From contig CAUYVT010000055.1 of NCBI GenBank assembly GCA_963576565.1, positions 1,253,001-1,317,000 on the forward strand: a stretch of 64,000 nucleotides of DNA, in the 5' to 3' direction. Of the stretch, positions 15,001-26,889 are shown piece by piece. Under the pieces are notes generated by a model, which worked only from the letters and a program-made list of their open reading frames with translations, was not told where the DNA came from and did no database searches. The number at the start of each line of letters is the position of its first letter. Within the stretch, counting starts at the first letter, position 1. A program made the position numbers and the translations under genes. The DNA comes from Aspidapion aeneum. Taxonomy: Eukaryota > Arthropoda > Insecta > Coleoptera > Brentidae.

Positions 15001-18000
15001 TGTCTGTATGTCTGTCTGTATGTCTGTCTGTATGTCTGTCTGTATGTCTGTCTGTATGTCTGTCTGTATGTCTGTCTGTATGTCTGTCTGTATGTCTGTC
15101 TGTATGTCTGTCTGTATGTCTGTCTGTATGTCTGTCTGTATGTCTGTCTGTATGTCTGTCTGTATGTCTGTCTGTATGTCTGTCTGTATGTCTGTCTGTA
15201 TGTCTGTCTGTATGTCTGTCTGTATGTCTGTCTGTATGTCTGTCTGTATGTCTGTCTGTATGTCTGTCTGTATGTCTGTCTGTATGTCTGTCTGTATGTC
15301 TGTCTGTATGTCTGTCTGTATGTCTGTCTGTATGTCTGTCTGTATGTCTGTCTGTATGTCTGTCTGTATGTCTGTCTGTATGTCTGTCTGTATGTCTGTC
15401 TGTATGTCTGTCTGTATGTCTGTCTGTATGTCTGTCTGTATGTCTGTCTGTATGTCTGTCTGTATGTCTGTCTGTATGTCTGTCTGTATGTCTGTCTGTA
15501 TGTCTGTCTGTATGTCTGTCTGTATGTCTGTCTGTATGTCTGTCTGTATGTCTGTCTGTATGTCTGTCTGTATGTCTGTCTGTATGTCTGTCTGTATGTC
15601 TGTCTGTATGTCTGTCTGTATGTCTGTCTGTATGTCTGTCTGTATGTCTGTCTGTATGTCTGTCTGTATGTCTGTCTGTATGTCTGTCTGTATGTCTGTC
15701 TGTATGTCTGTCTGTATGTCTGTCTGTATGTCTGTCTGTATGTCTGTCTGTATGTCTGTCTGTATGTCTGTCTGTATGTCTGTCTGTATGTCTGTCTGTA
15801 TGTCTGTCTGTATGTCTGTCTGTATGTCTGTCTGTATGTCTGTCTGTATGTCTGTCTGTATGTCTGTCTGTATGTCTGTCTGTATGTCTGTCTGTATGTC
15901 TGTCTGTATGTCTGTCTGTATGTCTGTCTGTATGTCTGTCTGTATGTCTGTCTGTATGTCTGTCTGTATGTCTGTATGTCTGTCTGTATGTCTGTCTGTA
16001 TGTCTGTCTGTATGTCTGTCTGTATGTCTGTCTGTATGTCTGTCTGTATGTCTGTCTGTATGTCTGTCTGTATGTCTGTCTGTATGTCTGTCTGTATGTC
16101 TGTCTGTATGTCTGTCTGTATGTCTGTCTGTATGTCTGTCTGTATGTCTGTCTGTATGTCTGTCTGTATGTCTGTCTGTATGTCTGTCTGTATGTCTGTC
16201 TGTATGTCTGTCTGTATGTCTGTCTGTATGTCTGTCTGTATGTCTGTCTGTATGTCTGTCTGTATGTCTGTCTGTATGTCTGTCTGTATGTCTGTCTGTA
16301 TGTCTGTCTGTATGTCTGTCTGTATGTCTGTCTGTATGTCTGTCTGTATGTCTGTCTGTATGTCTGTCTGTATGTCTGTCTGTATGTCTGTCTGTATGTC
16401 TGTCTGTATGTCTGTCTGTATGTCTGTCTGTATGTCTGTCTGTATGTCTGTCTGTATGTCTGTCTGTATGTCTGTCTGTATGTCTGTCTGTATGTCTGTC
16501 TGTATGTCTGTCTGTATGTCTGTCTGTATGTCTGTCTGTATGTCTGTCTGTATGTCTGTCTGTATGTCTGTCTGTATGTCTGTCTGTATGTCTGTCTGTA
16601 TGTCTGTCTGTATGTCTGTCTGTATGTCTGTCTGTATGTCTGTCTGTATGTCTGTCTGTATGTCTGTCTGTATGTCTGTCTGTATGTCTGTCTGTATGTC
16701 TGTCTGTATGTCTGTCTGTATGTCTGTCTGTATGTCTGTCTGTATGTCTGTCTGTATGTCTGTCTGTATGTCTGTCTGTATGTCTGTCTGTATGTCTGTC
16801 TGTATGTCTGTCTGTATGTCTGTCTGTATGTCTGTCTGTATGTCTGTCTGTATGTCTGTCTGTATGTCTGTCTGTATGTCTGTCTGTATGTCTGTCTGTC
16901 TGTATGTCTGTCTGTATGTCTGTCTGTATGTCTGTCTGTATGTCTGTCTGTATGTCTGTCTGTATGTCTGTCTGTATGTCTGTCTGTATGTCTGTCTGTA
17001 TGTCTGTCTGTATGTCTGTCTGTATGTCTGTCTGTATGTCTGTCTGTATGTCTGTCTGTATGTCTGTCTGTATGTCTGTCTGTATGTCTGTCTGTATGTC
17101 TGTCTGTATGTCTGTATGTCTGTCTGTATGTCTGTCTGTATGTCTGTCTGTATGTCTGTCTGTATGTCTGTCTGTATGTCTGTCTGTATGTCTGTCTGTA
17201 TGTCTGTCTGTATGTCTGTCTGTATGTCTGTCTGTATGTCTGTCTGTATGTCTGTCTGTATGTCTGTCTGTATGTCTGTATGTCTGTATGTCTGTCTGTA
17301 TGTCTGTCTGTATGTCTGTCTGTATGTCTGTCTGTATGTCTGTCTGTATGTCTGTCTGTATGTCTGTCTGTATGTCTGTCTGTATGTCTGTCTGTATGTC
17401 TGTCTGTATGACTGTCTGTATGTCTGTCTGTATGTCTGTCTGTATGTCTGTCTGTATGTCTGTCTGTATGTCTGTCTGTATGTCTGTCTGTCTGTATGTC
17501 TGTCTGTATGTCTGTCTGTATGTCTGTCTGTATGTCTGTATGTCTGTCTGTATGTCTGTCTGTATGTATGTCTGTCTGTATGTCTGTCTGTATGTCTGTC
17601 TGTATGTCTGTCTGTATGTCTGTCTGTATGTCTGTCTGTATGTCTGTCTGTATGTCTGTCTGTATGTCTGTCTGTATGTCTGTCTGTATGTCTGTCTGTA
17701 TGTCTGTCTGTATGTCTGTCTGTATGTCTGTCTGTATGTCTGTCTGTATGTCTGTCTGTATGTCTGTCTGTATGTCTGTCTGTATGTCTGTCTGTATGTC
17801 TGTCTGTATGTCTGTCTGTATGTCTGTCTGTATGTCTGTCTGTATGTCTGTCTGTATGTCTGTCTGTATGTCTGTCTGTCATGTCTGTCTGTATGTCTGT
17901 CTGTATGTCTGTCTGTATGTCTGTCTGTCTGTCTGTCTGTCTGTATGTCTGTCTGTATGTCTGTCTGTATGTCTGTCTGTATGTCTGTCTGTATGTCTGT

Positions 18001-19973
18001 CTGTATGTCTGTCTGTATGTCTGTCTGTATGTCTGTCTGTATGTCTGTCTGTATGTCTGTCTGTATGTCTGTCTGTATGTCTGTCTGTATGTCTGTCTGT
18101 ATGTCTGTCTGTATGTCTGTCTGTATGTCTGTCTGTATGTCTGTCTGTATGTCTGTCTGTATGTCTGTCTGTATGTCTGTCTGTATGTCTGTCTGTATGT
18201 CTGTCTGTATGTCTGTCTGTATGTCTGTCTGTATGTCTGTCTGTATGTCTGTCTGTATGTCTGTCTGTATGTCTGTCTGTATGTCTGTCTGTATGTCTGT
18301 CTGTATGTCTGTCTGTATGTCTGTCTGTATGTCTGTCTGTATGTCTGTCTGTATGTCTGTCTGTATGTCTGTCTGTATGTCTGTCTGTATGTCTGTCTGT
18401 ATGTCTGTCTGTATGTCTGTCTGTATGTCTGTCTGTATGTCTGTCTGTATGTCTGTCTGTATGTCTGTCTGTATGTCTGTCTGTATGTCTGTCTGTATGT
18501 CTGTCTGTATGTCTGTCTGTATGTCTGTCTGTATGTCTGTCTGTATGTCTGTCTGTATGTCTGTCTGTATGTCTGTCTGTATGTCTGTCTGTATGTCTGT
18601 CTGTATGTCTGTCTGTATGTCTGTCTGTATGTTTGTCTGTATGTCTGTCTGTATGTCTGTCTGTATGTCTGTCTGTATGTCTGTCTGTATGTCTGTCTGT
18701 ATGTCTGTCTGTATGTCTGTCTGTAGTCTGTCTGTATATCTGTCTGTATGTCTGTCTGTATGTCTGTCTGTATGTCTGTCTGTATGTCTGTCTGTATGTC
18801 TGTCTGTATGTCTGTCTGTATGTCTGTCTGTATGTCTGTCTGTATGTCTGTCTGTATGTCTGTCTGTATGTCTGTCTGTATGTCTGTCTGTATGTCTGTC
18901 TGTATGTCTGTCTGTATGTCTGTCTGTATGTCTGTCTGTATGTCTGTCTGTATGTCTGTCTGTATGTCTGTCTGTATGTCTGTCTGTATGTCTGTCTGTA
19001 TGTCTGTCCTGTATGTCTGTCTGTATGTCTGTCTGTATGTCTGTCTGTATGTCTGTCTGTATGTCTGTCTGTATGTCTGTCTGTATGTCTGTCTGTATGT
19101 CTGTCTGTATGTCTGTCTGTATGTCTGTCTGTATGTCTGTCTGTATGTCTGTCTGTATGTCTGTCTGTATGTCTGTCTGTATGTCTGTCTGTATGTCTGT
19201 CTGTATGTCTGTCTGTATGTCTGTCTGTATGTCTGTCTGTATGTCTGTCTGTATGTCTGTCTGTATGTCTGTCTGTATGTCTGTCTGTATGTCTGTCTGT
19301 ATGTCTGTCTGTATGTCTGTCTGTATGTCTGTCTGTATGTCTGTCTGTATGTCTGTCTGTATGTCTGTCTGTATGTCTGTCTGTATGTCTGTCTGTATGT
19401 CTGTCTGTATGTCTGTCTGTATGTCTGTCTGTATGTCTGTCTGTATGTCTGTCTGTATGTCTGTCTGTATGTCTGTCTGTATGTCTGTCTGTATGTCTGT
19501 CTGTATGTCTGTCTGTATGTCTGTCTGTATGTCTGTCTGTATGTCTGTCTGTATGTCTGTCTGTATGTCTGTCTGTATGTCTGTCTGTATGTCTGTCTGT
19601 ATGTCTGTCTGTATGTCTGTCTGTATGTCTGTCTGTATGTCTGTCTGTATGTCTGTCTGTATGTCTGTCTGTATGTCTGTCTGTATGTCTGTCTGTATGT
19701 CTGTCTGTATGTCTGTCTGTATGTCTGTCTGTATGTCTGTCTGTATGTCTGTCTGTATGTCTGTCTGTATGTCTGTCTGTATGTCTGTCTGTATGTCTGT
19801 CTGTATGTCTGTCTGTATGTCTGTCTGTATGTCTGTCTGTATGTCTGTCTGTATGTCTGTCTGTATGTCTGTCTGTATGTCTGTCTGTATGTCTGTCTGT
19901 ATGTCTGTCTGTATGTCTGTCTGTATGTCTGTCTGTATGTCTGTCTGTATGTCTGTCTGTATGTCTGTCTGTA

Positions 19974-20004
<31 letters not shown>

Positions 20005-23000
20005 ATGTCTGTCTGTCTGTATGTCTGTCTGTCTGTATGTCTGTCTGTATGTCTGTCTGTATGTCTGTCTGTATGTCTGTCTGTATGTGTGTCTGTATGT
20101 GTGTCTGTATGTCTGTCTGTATGTCTGTCTGTATGTCTGTCTGTATGTCTGTCTGTATGTCTGTCTGTATGTCTGTCTGTATGTCTGTCTGTCTGTCTGT
20201 ATGTCTGTCTGTATGTCTGTCTGTATGTCTGTCTGTATGTCTGTCTGTATGTCTGTCTGTATGTCTGTCTGTATGTCTGTCTGTATGTCTGTCTGTATGT
20301 CTGTCTGTATGTCTGTCTGTATGTCTGTCTGTATGTCTGTCTGTATGTCTGTCTGTATGTCTGTCTGTATGTCTGTCTGTATGTCTGTCTGTATGTCTGT
20401 CTGTATGTCTGTCTGTATGTCTGTCTGTATGTCTGTCTGTATGTCTGTCTGTATGTCTGTCTGTATGTCTGTCTGTATGTCTGTCTGTATGTCTGTCTGT
20501 ATGTCTGTCTGTATGTCTGTCTGTATGTCTGTCTGTATGTCTGTCTGTATGTCTGTCTGTATGTCTGTCTGTATGTCTGTCTGTATGTCTGTCTGTATGT
20601 CTGTCTGTATGTCTGTCTGTATGTCTGTCTGTATGTCTGTCTGTATGTCTGTCTGTATGTCTGTCTGTATGTCTGTCTGTATGTCTGTCTGTATGTCTGT
20701 CTGTATGTCTGTCTGTATGTCTGTCTGTCTGTATGTCTGTATGTCTGTCTGTATGTCTGTCTGTATGTCTGTCTGTATGTCTGTCTGTATGTCTGTCTGT
20801 ATGTCTGTCTGTATGTGTGTCTGTAGTCTGTCTGTATGTCTGTCTGTATGTCTGTCTGTATGTCTGTCTGTATGTCTGTCTGTATGTCTGTCTGTATGTC
20901 TGTCTGTATGTCTGTCTGTATGTCTGTCTGTATGTCTGTCTGTATGTCTGTCTGTATGTCTGTCTGTATGTCTGTCTGTATGTCTGTCTGTATGTCTGTC
21001 TGTATGTCTGTCTGTATGTCTGTCTGTATGTCTGTCTGTATGTCTGTCTGTATGTCTGTCTGTATGTCTGTCTGTATGTCTGTCTGTATGTCTGTCTGTA
21101 TGTCTGTCTGTATGTCTGTCTGTCTGTATGTCTGTCTGTATGTCTGTCTGTATGTATGTCTGTATGTCTGTCTGTATGTCTGTCTGTATGTCTGTCTGTA
21201 TGTCTGTCTGTATGTCTGTCTGTATGTCTGTCTGTATGTCTGTCTGTATGTCTGTCTGTATGTCTGTCTGTATGTCTGTCTGTATGTCTGTCTGTATGTC
21301 TGTCTGTATGTCTGTCTGTATGTCTGTCTGTATGTCTGTCTGTATGTCTGTCTGTATGTCTGTCTGTATGTCTGTCTGTATGTCTGTCTGTATGTCTGTC
21401 TGTATGTCTGTCTGTATGTCTGTCTGTATGTCTGTCTGTATGTCTGTCTGTATGTCTGTCTGTATGTCTGTCTGTATGTCTGTCTGTATGTCTGTCTGTA
21501 TGTCTGTCTGTATGTCTGTCTGTATGTCTGTCTGTATGTCTGTCTGTATGTCTGTCTGTATGTCTGTCTGTATGTCTGTCTGTATGTCTGTCTGTATGTC
21601 TGTCTGTATGTCTGTCTGTATGTCTGTCTGTATGTCTGTCTGTATGTCTGTCTATATGTCTGTCTATATGTCTGTCTGTATGTCTGTCTGTATGTCTGTC
21701 TGTATGTCTGTCTGTATGTCTGTCTGTATGTCTGTCTGTATGTCTGTCTGTATGTCTGTCTGTATGTCTGTCTGTATGTCTGTCTGTATGTCTGTCTGTC
21801 TGTCTGTATGTCTGTCTGTATGTCTGTCTGTATGTCTGTCTGTATGTCTGTCTGTATGTCTGTCTGTATGTCTGTCTGTATGTCTGTCTGTATGTCTGTC
21901 TGTATGTCTGTCTGTATGTCTGTCTGTATGTCTGTCTGTATGTCTGTCTGTATGTCTGTCTGTATGTCTGTCTGTATGTCTGTCTGTATGTCTGTCTGTA
22001 TGTCTGTCTGTATGTCTGTCTGTATGTCTGTCTGTATGTCTGTCTGTATGTCTGTCTGTATGTCTGTCTGTATGTCTGTCTGTATGTCTGTCTGTATGTC
22101 TGTCTGTATGTCTGTCTGTATGTCTGTCTGTATGTCTGTCTGTATGTCTGTCTGTCTGTATGTCTGTCTGTATGTCTGTCTGTATGTCTGTCTGTATGTC
22201 TGTCTGTATGTCTGTCTGTATGTCTGTCTGTATGTCTGTCTGTATGTCTGTCTGTATGTCTGTCTGTATGTCTGTCTGTATGTCTGTCTGTATGTCTGTC
22301 TGTATGTCTGTCTGTATGTCTGTCTGTATGTCTGTCTGTATGTCTGTCTGTATGTCTGTCTGTATGTCTGTCTGTATGTCTGTCTGTATGTCTGTCTGTA
22401 TGTCTGTCTGTATGTCTGTCTGTATGTCTGTCTGTATGTCTGTCTGTATGTCTGTCTGTATGTCTGTCTGTATGTCTGTCTGTATGTCTGTCTGTATGTC
22501 TGTCTGTATGTCTGTCTGTATGTCTGTCTGTATGTCTGTCTGTATGTCTGTCTGTATGTCTGTCTGTATGTCTGTCTGTATGTCTGTCTGTATGTCTGTC
22601 TGTATGTCTGTCTGTATGTCTGTCTGTATGTCTGTCTGTATGTCTGTCTGTATGTCTGTCTGTATGTCTGTCTGTATGTCTGTCTGTCTGTATGTCTGTC
22701 TGTCTGTATGTCTGTCTGTATGTCTGTCTGTATGTCTGTCTGTATGTCTGTCTGTATGTCTGTCTGTATGTCTGTCTGTATGTCTGTCTGTATGTCTGTC
22801 TGTATGTCTGTCTGTATGTCTGTCTGTATGTCTGTCTGTATGTCTGTCTGTATGTCTGTCTGTATGTCTGTCTGTATGTCTGTCTGTATGTCTGTCTGTA
22901 TGTCTGTCTGTATGTCTGTCTGTATGTCTGTCTGTATGTCTGTCTGTATGTCTGTCTGTATGTCTGTCTGTATGTCTGTCTGTATGTCTGTCTGTATGTC

Positions 23001-26000
23001 TGTCTGTATGTCTGTCTGTATGTCTGTCTGTATGTCTGTCTGTATGTCTGTCTGTATGTCTGTCTGTATGTCTGTCTGTATGTCTGTCTGTATGTCTGTC
23101 TGTATGTCTGTCTGTATGTCTGTCTGTATGTCTGTCTGTATGTCTGTCTGTATGTCTGTCTGTCTGTATGTCTGTCTGTATGTCTGTCTGTATGTCTGTC
23201 TGTATGTCTGTCTGTATGTCTGTCTGTATGTCTGTCTGTATGTCTGTCTGTATGTCTGTCTGTATGTCTGTCTGTATGTCTGTCTGTATGTCTGTCTGTA
23301 TGTCTGTCTGTATGTCTGTCTGTATGTCTGTCTGTATGTCTGTCTGTATGTCTGTCTGTATGTCTGTCTGTATGTCTGTCTGTATGTCTGTCTGTATGTC
23401 TGTCTGTATGTCTGTCTGTATGTCTGTCTGTATGTCTGTCTGTATGTCTGTCTGTATGTCTGTCTGTATGTCTGTCTGTATGTCTGTCTGTATGTCTGTC
23501 TGTATGTCTGTCTGTATGTCTGTCTGTATGTCTGTCTGTATGTCTGTCTGTATGTCTGTCTGTATGTCTGTCTGTATGTCTGTCTGTATGTCTGTCTGTA
23601 TGTCTGTCTGTATGTCTGTCTGTATGTCTGTCTGTATGTCTGTCTGTATGTCTGTATGTCTGTCTGTATGTCTGTCTGTATGTCTGTCTGTATGTCTGTC
23701 TGTATGTCTGTCTGTATGTCTGTCTGTATGTCTGTCTGTATGTCTGTCTGTATGTCTGTCTGTATGTCTGTCTGTATGTCTGTCTGTATGTCTGTCTGTA
23801 TGTCTGTCTGTATGTCTGTCTGTATGTCTGTCTGTATGTCTGTCTGTATGTCTGTCTGTATGTCTGTCTGTATGTCTGTCTGTATGTCTGTCTGTATGTC
23901 TGTCTGTATGTCTGTCTGTATGTCTGTCTGTATGTCTGTCTGTATGTCTGTCTGTATGTCTGTCTGTATGTCTGTCTGTATGTCTGTCTGTATGTCTGTC
24001 TGTATGTCTGTCTGTATGTCTGTCTGTATGTCTGTCTGTATGTCTGTCTGTATGTCTGTCTGTATGTCTGTCTGTATGTCTGTCTGTATGTCTGTCTGTA
24101 TGTCTGTCTGTATGTCTGTCTGTATGTCTGTCTGTATGTCTGTCTGTATGTCTGTCTGTATGTCTCTCTGTATGTCTGTCTGTATGTCTGTCTGTATGTC
24201 TGTCTGTATGTCTGTCTGTATGTCTGTCTGTATGTCTGTCTGTATGTCTGTCTGTATGTCTGTCTGTATGTCTGTCTGTATGTCTGTCTGTATGTCTGTC
24301 TGTATGTCTGTCTGTATGTCTGTCTGTATGTCTGTCTGTATGTCTGTCTGTATGTCTGTCTGTATGTCTGTCTGTATGTCTGTCTGTATGTCTGTCTGTA
24401 TGTCTGTCTGTATGTCTGTCTGTATGTCTGTCTGTATGTCTGTCTGTATGTCTGTCTGTATGTCTGTCTGTATGTCTGTCTGTATGTCTGTCTGTATGTC
24501 TGTCTGTATGTCTGTCTGTATGTCTGTCTGTATGTCTGTCTGTATGTCTGTCTGTATGTCTGTCTGTATGTCTGTCTGTATGTCTGTCTGTATGTCTGTC
24601 TGTATGTCTGTCTGTATGTCTGTCTGTATGTCTGTCTGTATGTCTGTCTGTATGTCTGTCTGTATGTCTGTCTGTATGTCTGTCTGTATGTCTGTCTGTA
24701 TGTCTGTCTGTATGTCTGTCTGTATGTCTGTCTGTATGTCTGTCTGTATGTCTGTCTGTATGTCTGTCTGTATGTCTGTATGTCTGTCTGTATGTCTGTC
24801 TGTATGTCTGTCTGTATGTCTGTCTGTATGTCTGTCTGTATGTCTGTCTGTATGTCTGTCTGTATGTCTGTCTGTATGTCTGTCTGTATGTATGTCTGTC
24901 TGTATGTCTGTCTGTATGTCTGTCTGTATGTCTGTCTGTATATCTGTCTGTATGTCTGTCTGTATGTCTGTCTGTATGTCTGTCTGTATGTCTGTCTGTA
25001 TGTCTGTCTGTATGTCTGTCTGTATGTCTGTCTGTATGTCTGTCTGTATGTCTGTCTGTATGTCTGTCTGTATGTCTGTCTGTATGTCTGTCTGTATGTC
25101 TGTCTGTATGTCTGTCTGTATGTCTGTCTGTATGTCTGTCTGTATGTCTGTCTGTATGTCTGTCTGTATGTCTGTCTGTATGTCTGTCTGTATGTCTGTC
25201 TGTATGTCTGTCTGTATGTCTGTCTGTATGTCTGTCTGTATGTCTGTCTGTATGTCTGTCTGTATGTCTGTCTGTATGTCTGTCTGTATGTCTGTCTGTA
25301 TGTCTGTCTGTATGTCTGTCTGTATGTCTGTCTGTATGTCTGTCTGTATGTCTGTCTGTATGTCTGTCTGTATGTCTGTCTGTATGTCTGTCTGTATGTC
25401 TGTCTGTATGTCTGTCTGTATGTCTGTCTGTATGTCTGTCTGTATGTCTGTCTGTATGTCTGTCTGTATGTCTGTCTGTATGTCTGTATGTCTGTCTGTA
25501 TGTCTGTCTGTATGTCTGTCTGTATGTCTGTCTGTATGTCTGTCTGTATGTCTGTCTGTATGTCTGTCTGTATGTCTGTCTGTATGTCTGTCTGTATGTC
25601 TGTCTGTATGTCTGTCTGTATGTCTGTCTGTATGTCTGTCTGTATGTCTGTCTGTATGTCTGTCTGTATGTCTGTCTGTATGTCTGTCTGTATGTCTGTC
25701 TGTATGTCTGTCTGTATGTCTGTCTGTATGTCTGTCTGTATGTCTGTCTGTATGTCTGTCTGTATGTCTGTCTGTATGTCTGTCTGTATGTCTGTCTGTA
25801 TGTCTGTCTGTATGTCTGTCTGTATGTCTGTCTGTATGTCTGTCTGTATGTCTGTCTGTATGTCTGTCTGTATGTCTGTCTGTATGTCTGTCTGTATGTC
25901 TGTCTGTATGTCTGTCTGTATGTCTGTCTGTATGTCTGTCTGTATGTCTGTCTGTATGTCTGTCTGTATGTCTGTCTGTATGTCTGTCTGTATGTCTATC

Positions 26001-26888
26001 TGTATGTCTGTCTGTATGTCTGTCTGTATGTCTGTCTGTATGTCTGTCTGTATGTCTGTCTGTATGTCTGTCTGTATGTCTGTCTGTATGTCTGTCTGTA
26101 TGTCTGTCTGTATGTCTGTCTGTATGTCTGTCTGTATGTCTGTCTGTATGTCTGTCTGTATGTCTGTCTGTATGTCTGTATGTCTGTCTGTATGTCTGTC
26201 TGTATGTCTGTCTGTATGTCTGTCTGTATGTCTGTCTGTATGTCTGTCTGTATGTCTGTCTGTATGTCTGTCTGTATGTCTGTCTGTATGTCTGTCTGTA
26301 TGTCTGTCTGTATGTCTGTCTGTATGTCTGTCTGTATGTCTGTCTGTATGTCTGTCTGTATGTCTGTCTGTATGTCTGTCTGTATGTCTGTCTGTATGTC
26401 TGTCTGTATGTCTGTCTGTATGTCTGTCTGTATGTCTGTCTGTATGTCTGTCTGTATGTCTGTCTGTATGTCTGTCTGTATGTCTGTCTGTATGTCTGTC
26501 TGTATGTCTGTCTGTATGTCTATCTGTATGTCTGTCTGTATGTCTGTCTGTATGTCTGTCTGTATGTCTGTCTGTATGTCTGTCTGTATGTCTGTCTGTA
26601 TGTCTGTCTGTATGTCTGTCTGTATGTCTGTCTGTATGTCTGTCTGTATGTCTGTCTGTATGTCTGTCTGTATGTCTGTCTGTATGTCTGTCTGTATGTC
26701 TGTCTGTATGTCTGTCTGTATGTCTGTCTGTATGTCTGTCTGTATGTCTGTCTGTATGTCTGTCTGTATGTCTGTCTGTATGTCTGTCTGTATGTCTGTC
26801 TGTATGTCTGTCTGTATGTCTGTCTGTATGTCTGTCTGTATGTCTGTCTGTATGTCTGTCTGTATGTCTGTCTGTATGTCTGTCTGTC
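1..26888 (+). repeat. 12-bp satellite array 1 (GTCTGTCTGTAT)n, continuing past the window start
   Basis: An almost uninterrupted tandem array, roughly 2200 units, runs from the first base to the junction with a LINE near 26888. The unit is two GTCT tetramers plus one GTAT, so every second base is T; the plus strand is half T and a quarter G. Sparse 4-bp and 8-bp length variants and rare point changes (for example TATATC, TGTGTC, GCCTGT) shift the register. The 12-mer has no stop in any frame, so all six frames stay open for thousands of codons; these are not genes. The pattern fits an expanded GTCT microsatellite later homogenised as a 12-mer. The left end lies outside the window. Confidence 0.98.
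2513..2712 (+). repeat. Homogeneous 8-bp subarray (GTCTGTAT)n inside array 1
   Basis: For about 200 bp the 12-bp unit is replaced by a pure 8-bp unit, about 25 copies, before the 12-mer resumes. In translation the run appears as alternating MSVC/LYVC. A shorter run of the same 8-mer lies near 126-170. It looks like a local expansion of the one-GTCT variant of the unit. Confidence 0.93.
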
Positions 26889-26889
26889 T

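Noticed and set aside
39..17411. Giant plus-strand open frame of [12 protein letters not shown] repeats (and others at 143-11680, 2140-18726, 12197-26998)
   Set aside because: The 12-bp unit has no stop in any phase, all frames are open at once, indels change frame without selection, and there is no non-repetitive domain or start context.
807..17882. Giant minus-strand open frames of [12 protein letters not shown] repeats (also 17879-26908, 29414-33022, 30868-37686, 38517-41783)
   Set aside because: Same cause on the opposite strand. The short unique starts such as [14 protein letters not shown] come from the non-coding flank and have no family support.
1..26888. Telomeric or CRISPR array
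   Set aside because: The unit does not resemble insect telomere repeats (TTAGG, TCAGG). There are no spacers between repeats, and the eukaryotic retrotransposons exclude a CRISPR setting.
20836..26889. Satellite-encoded N-terminus fused to the LINE reverse transcriptase
   Set aside because: The frame runs through only because the satellite is open in every phase. The LINE is 5'-truncated, and the junction is an insertion boundary.
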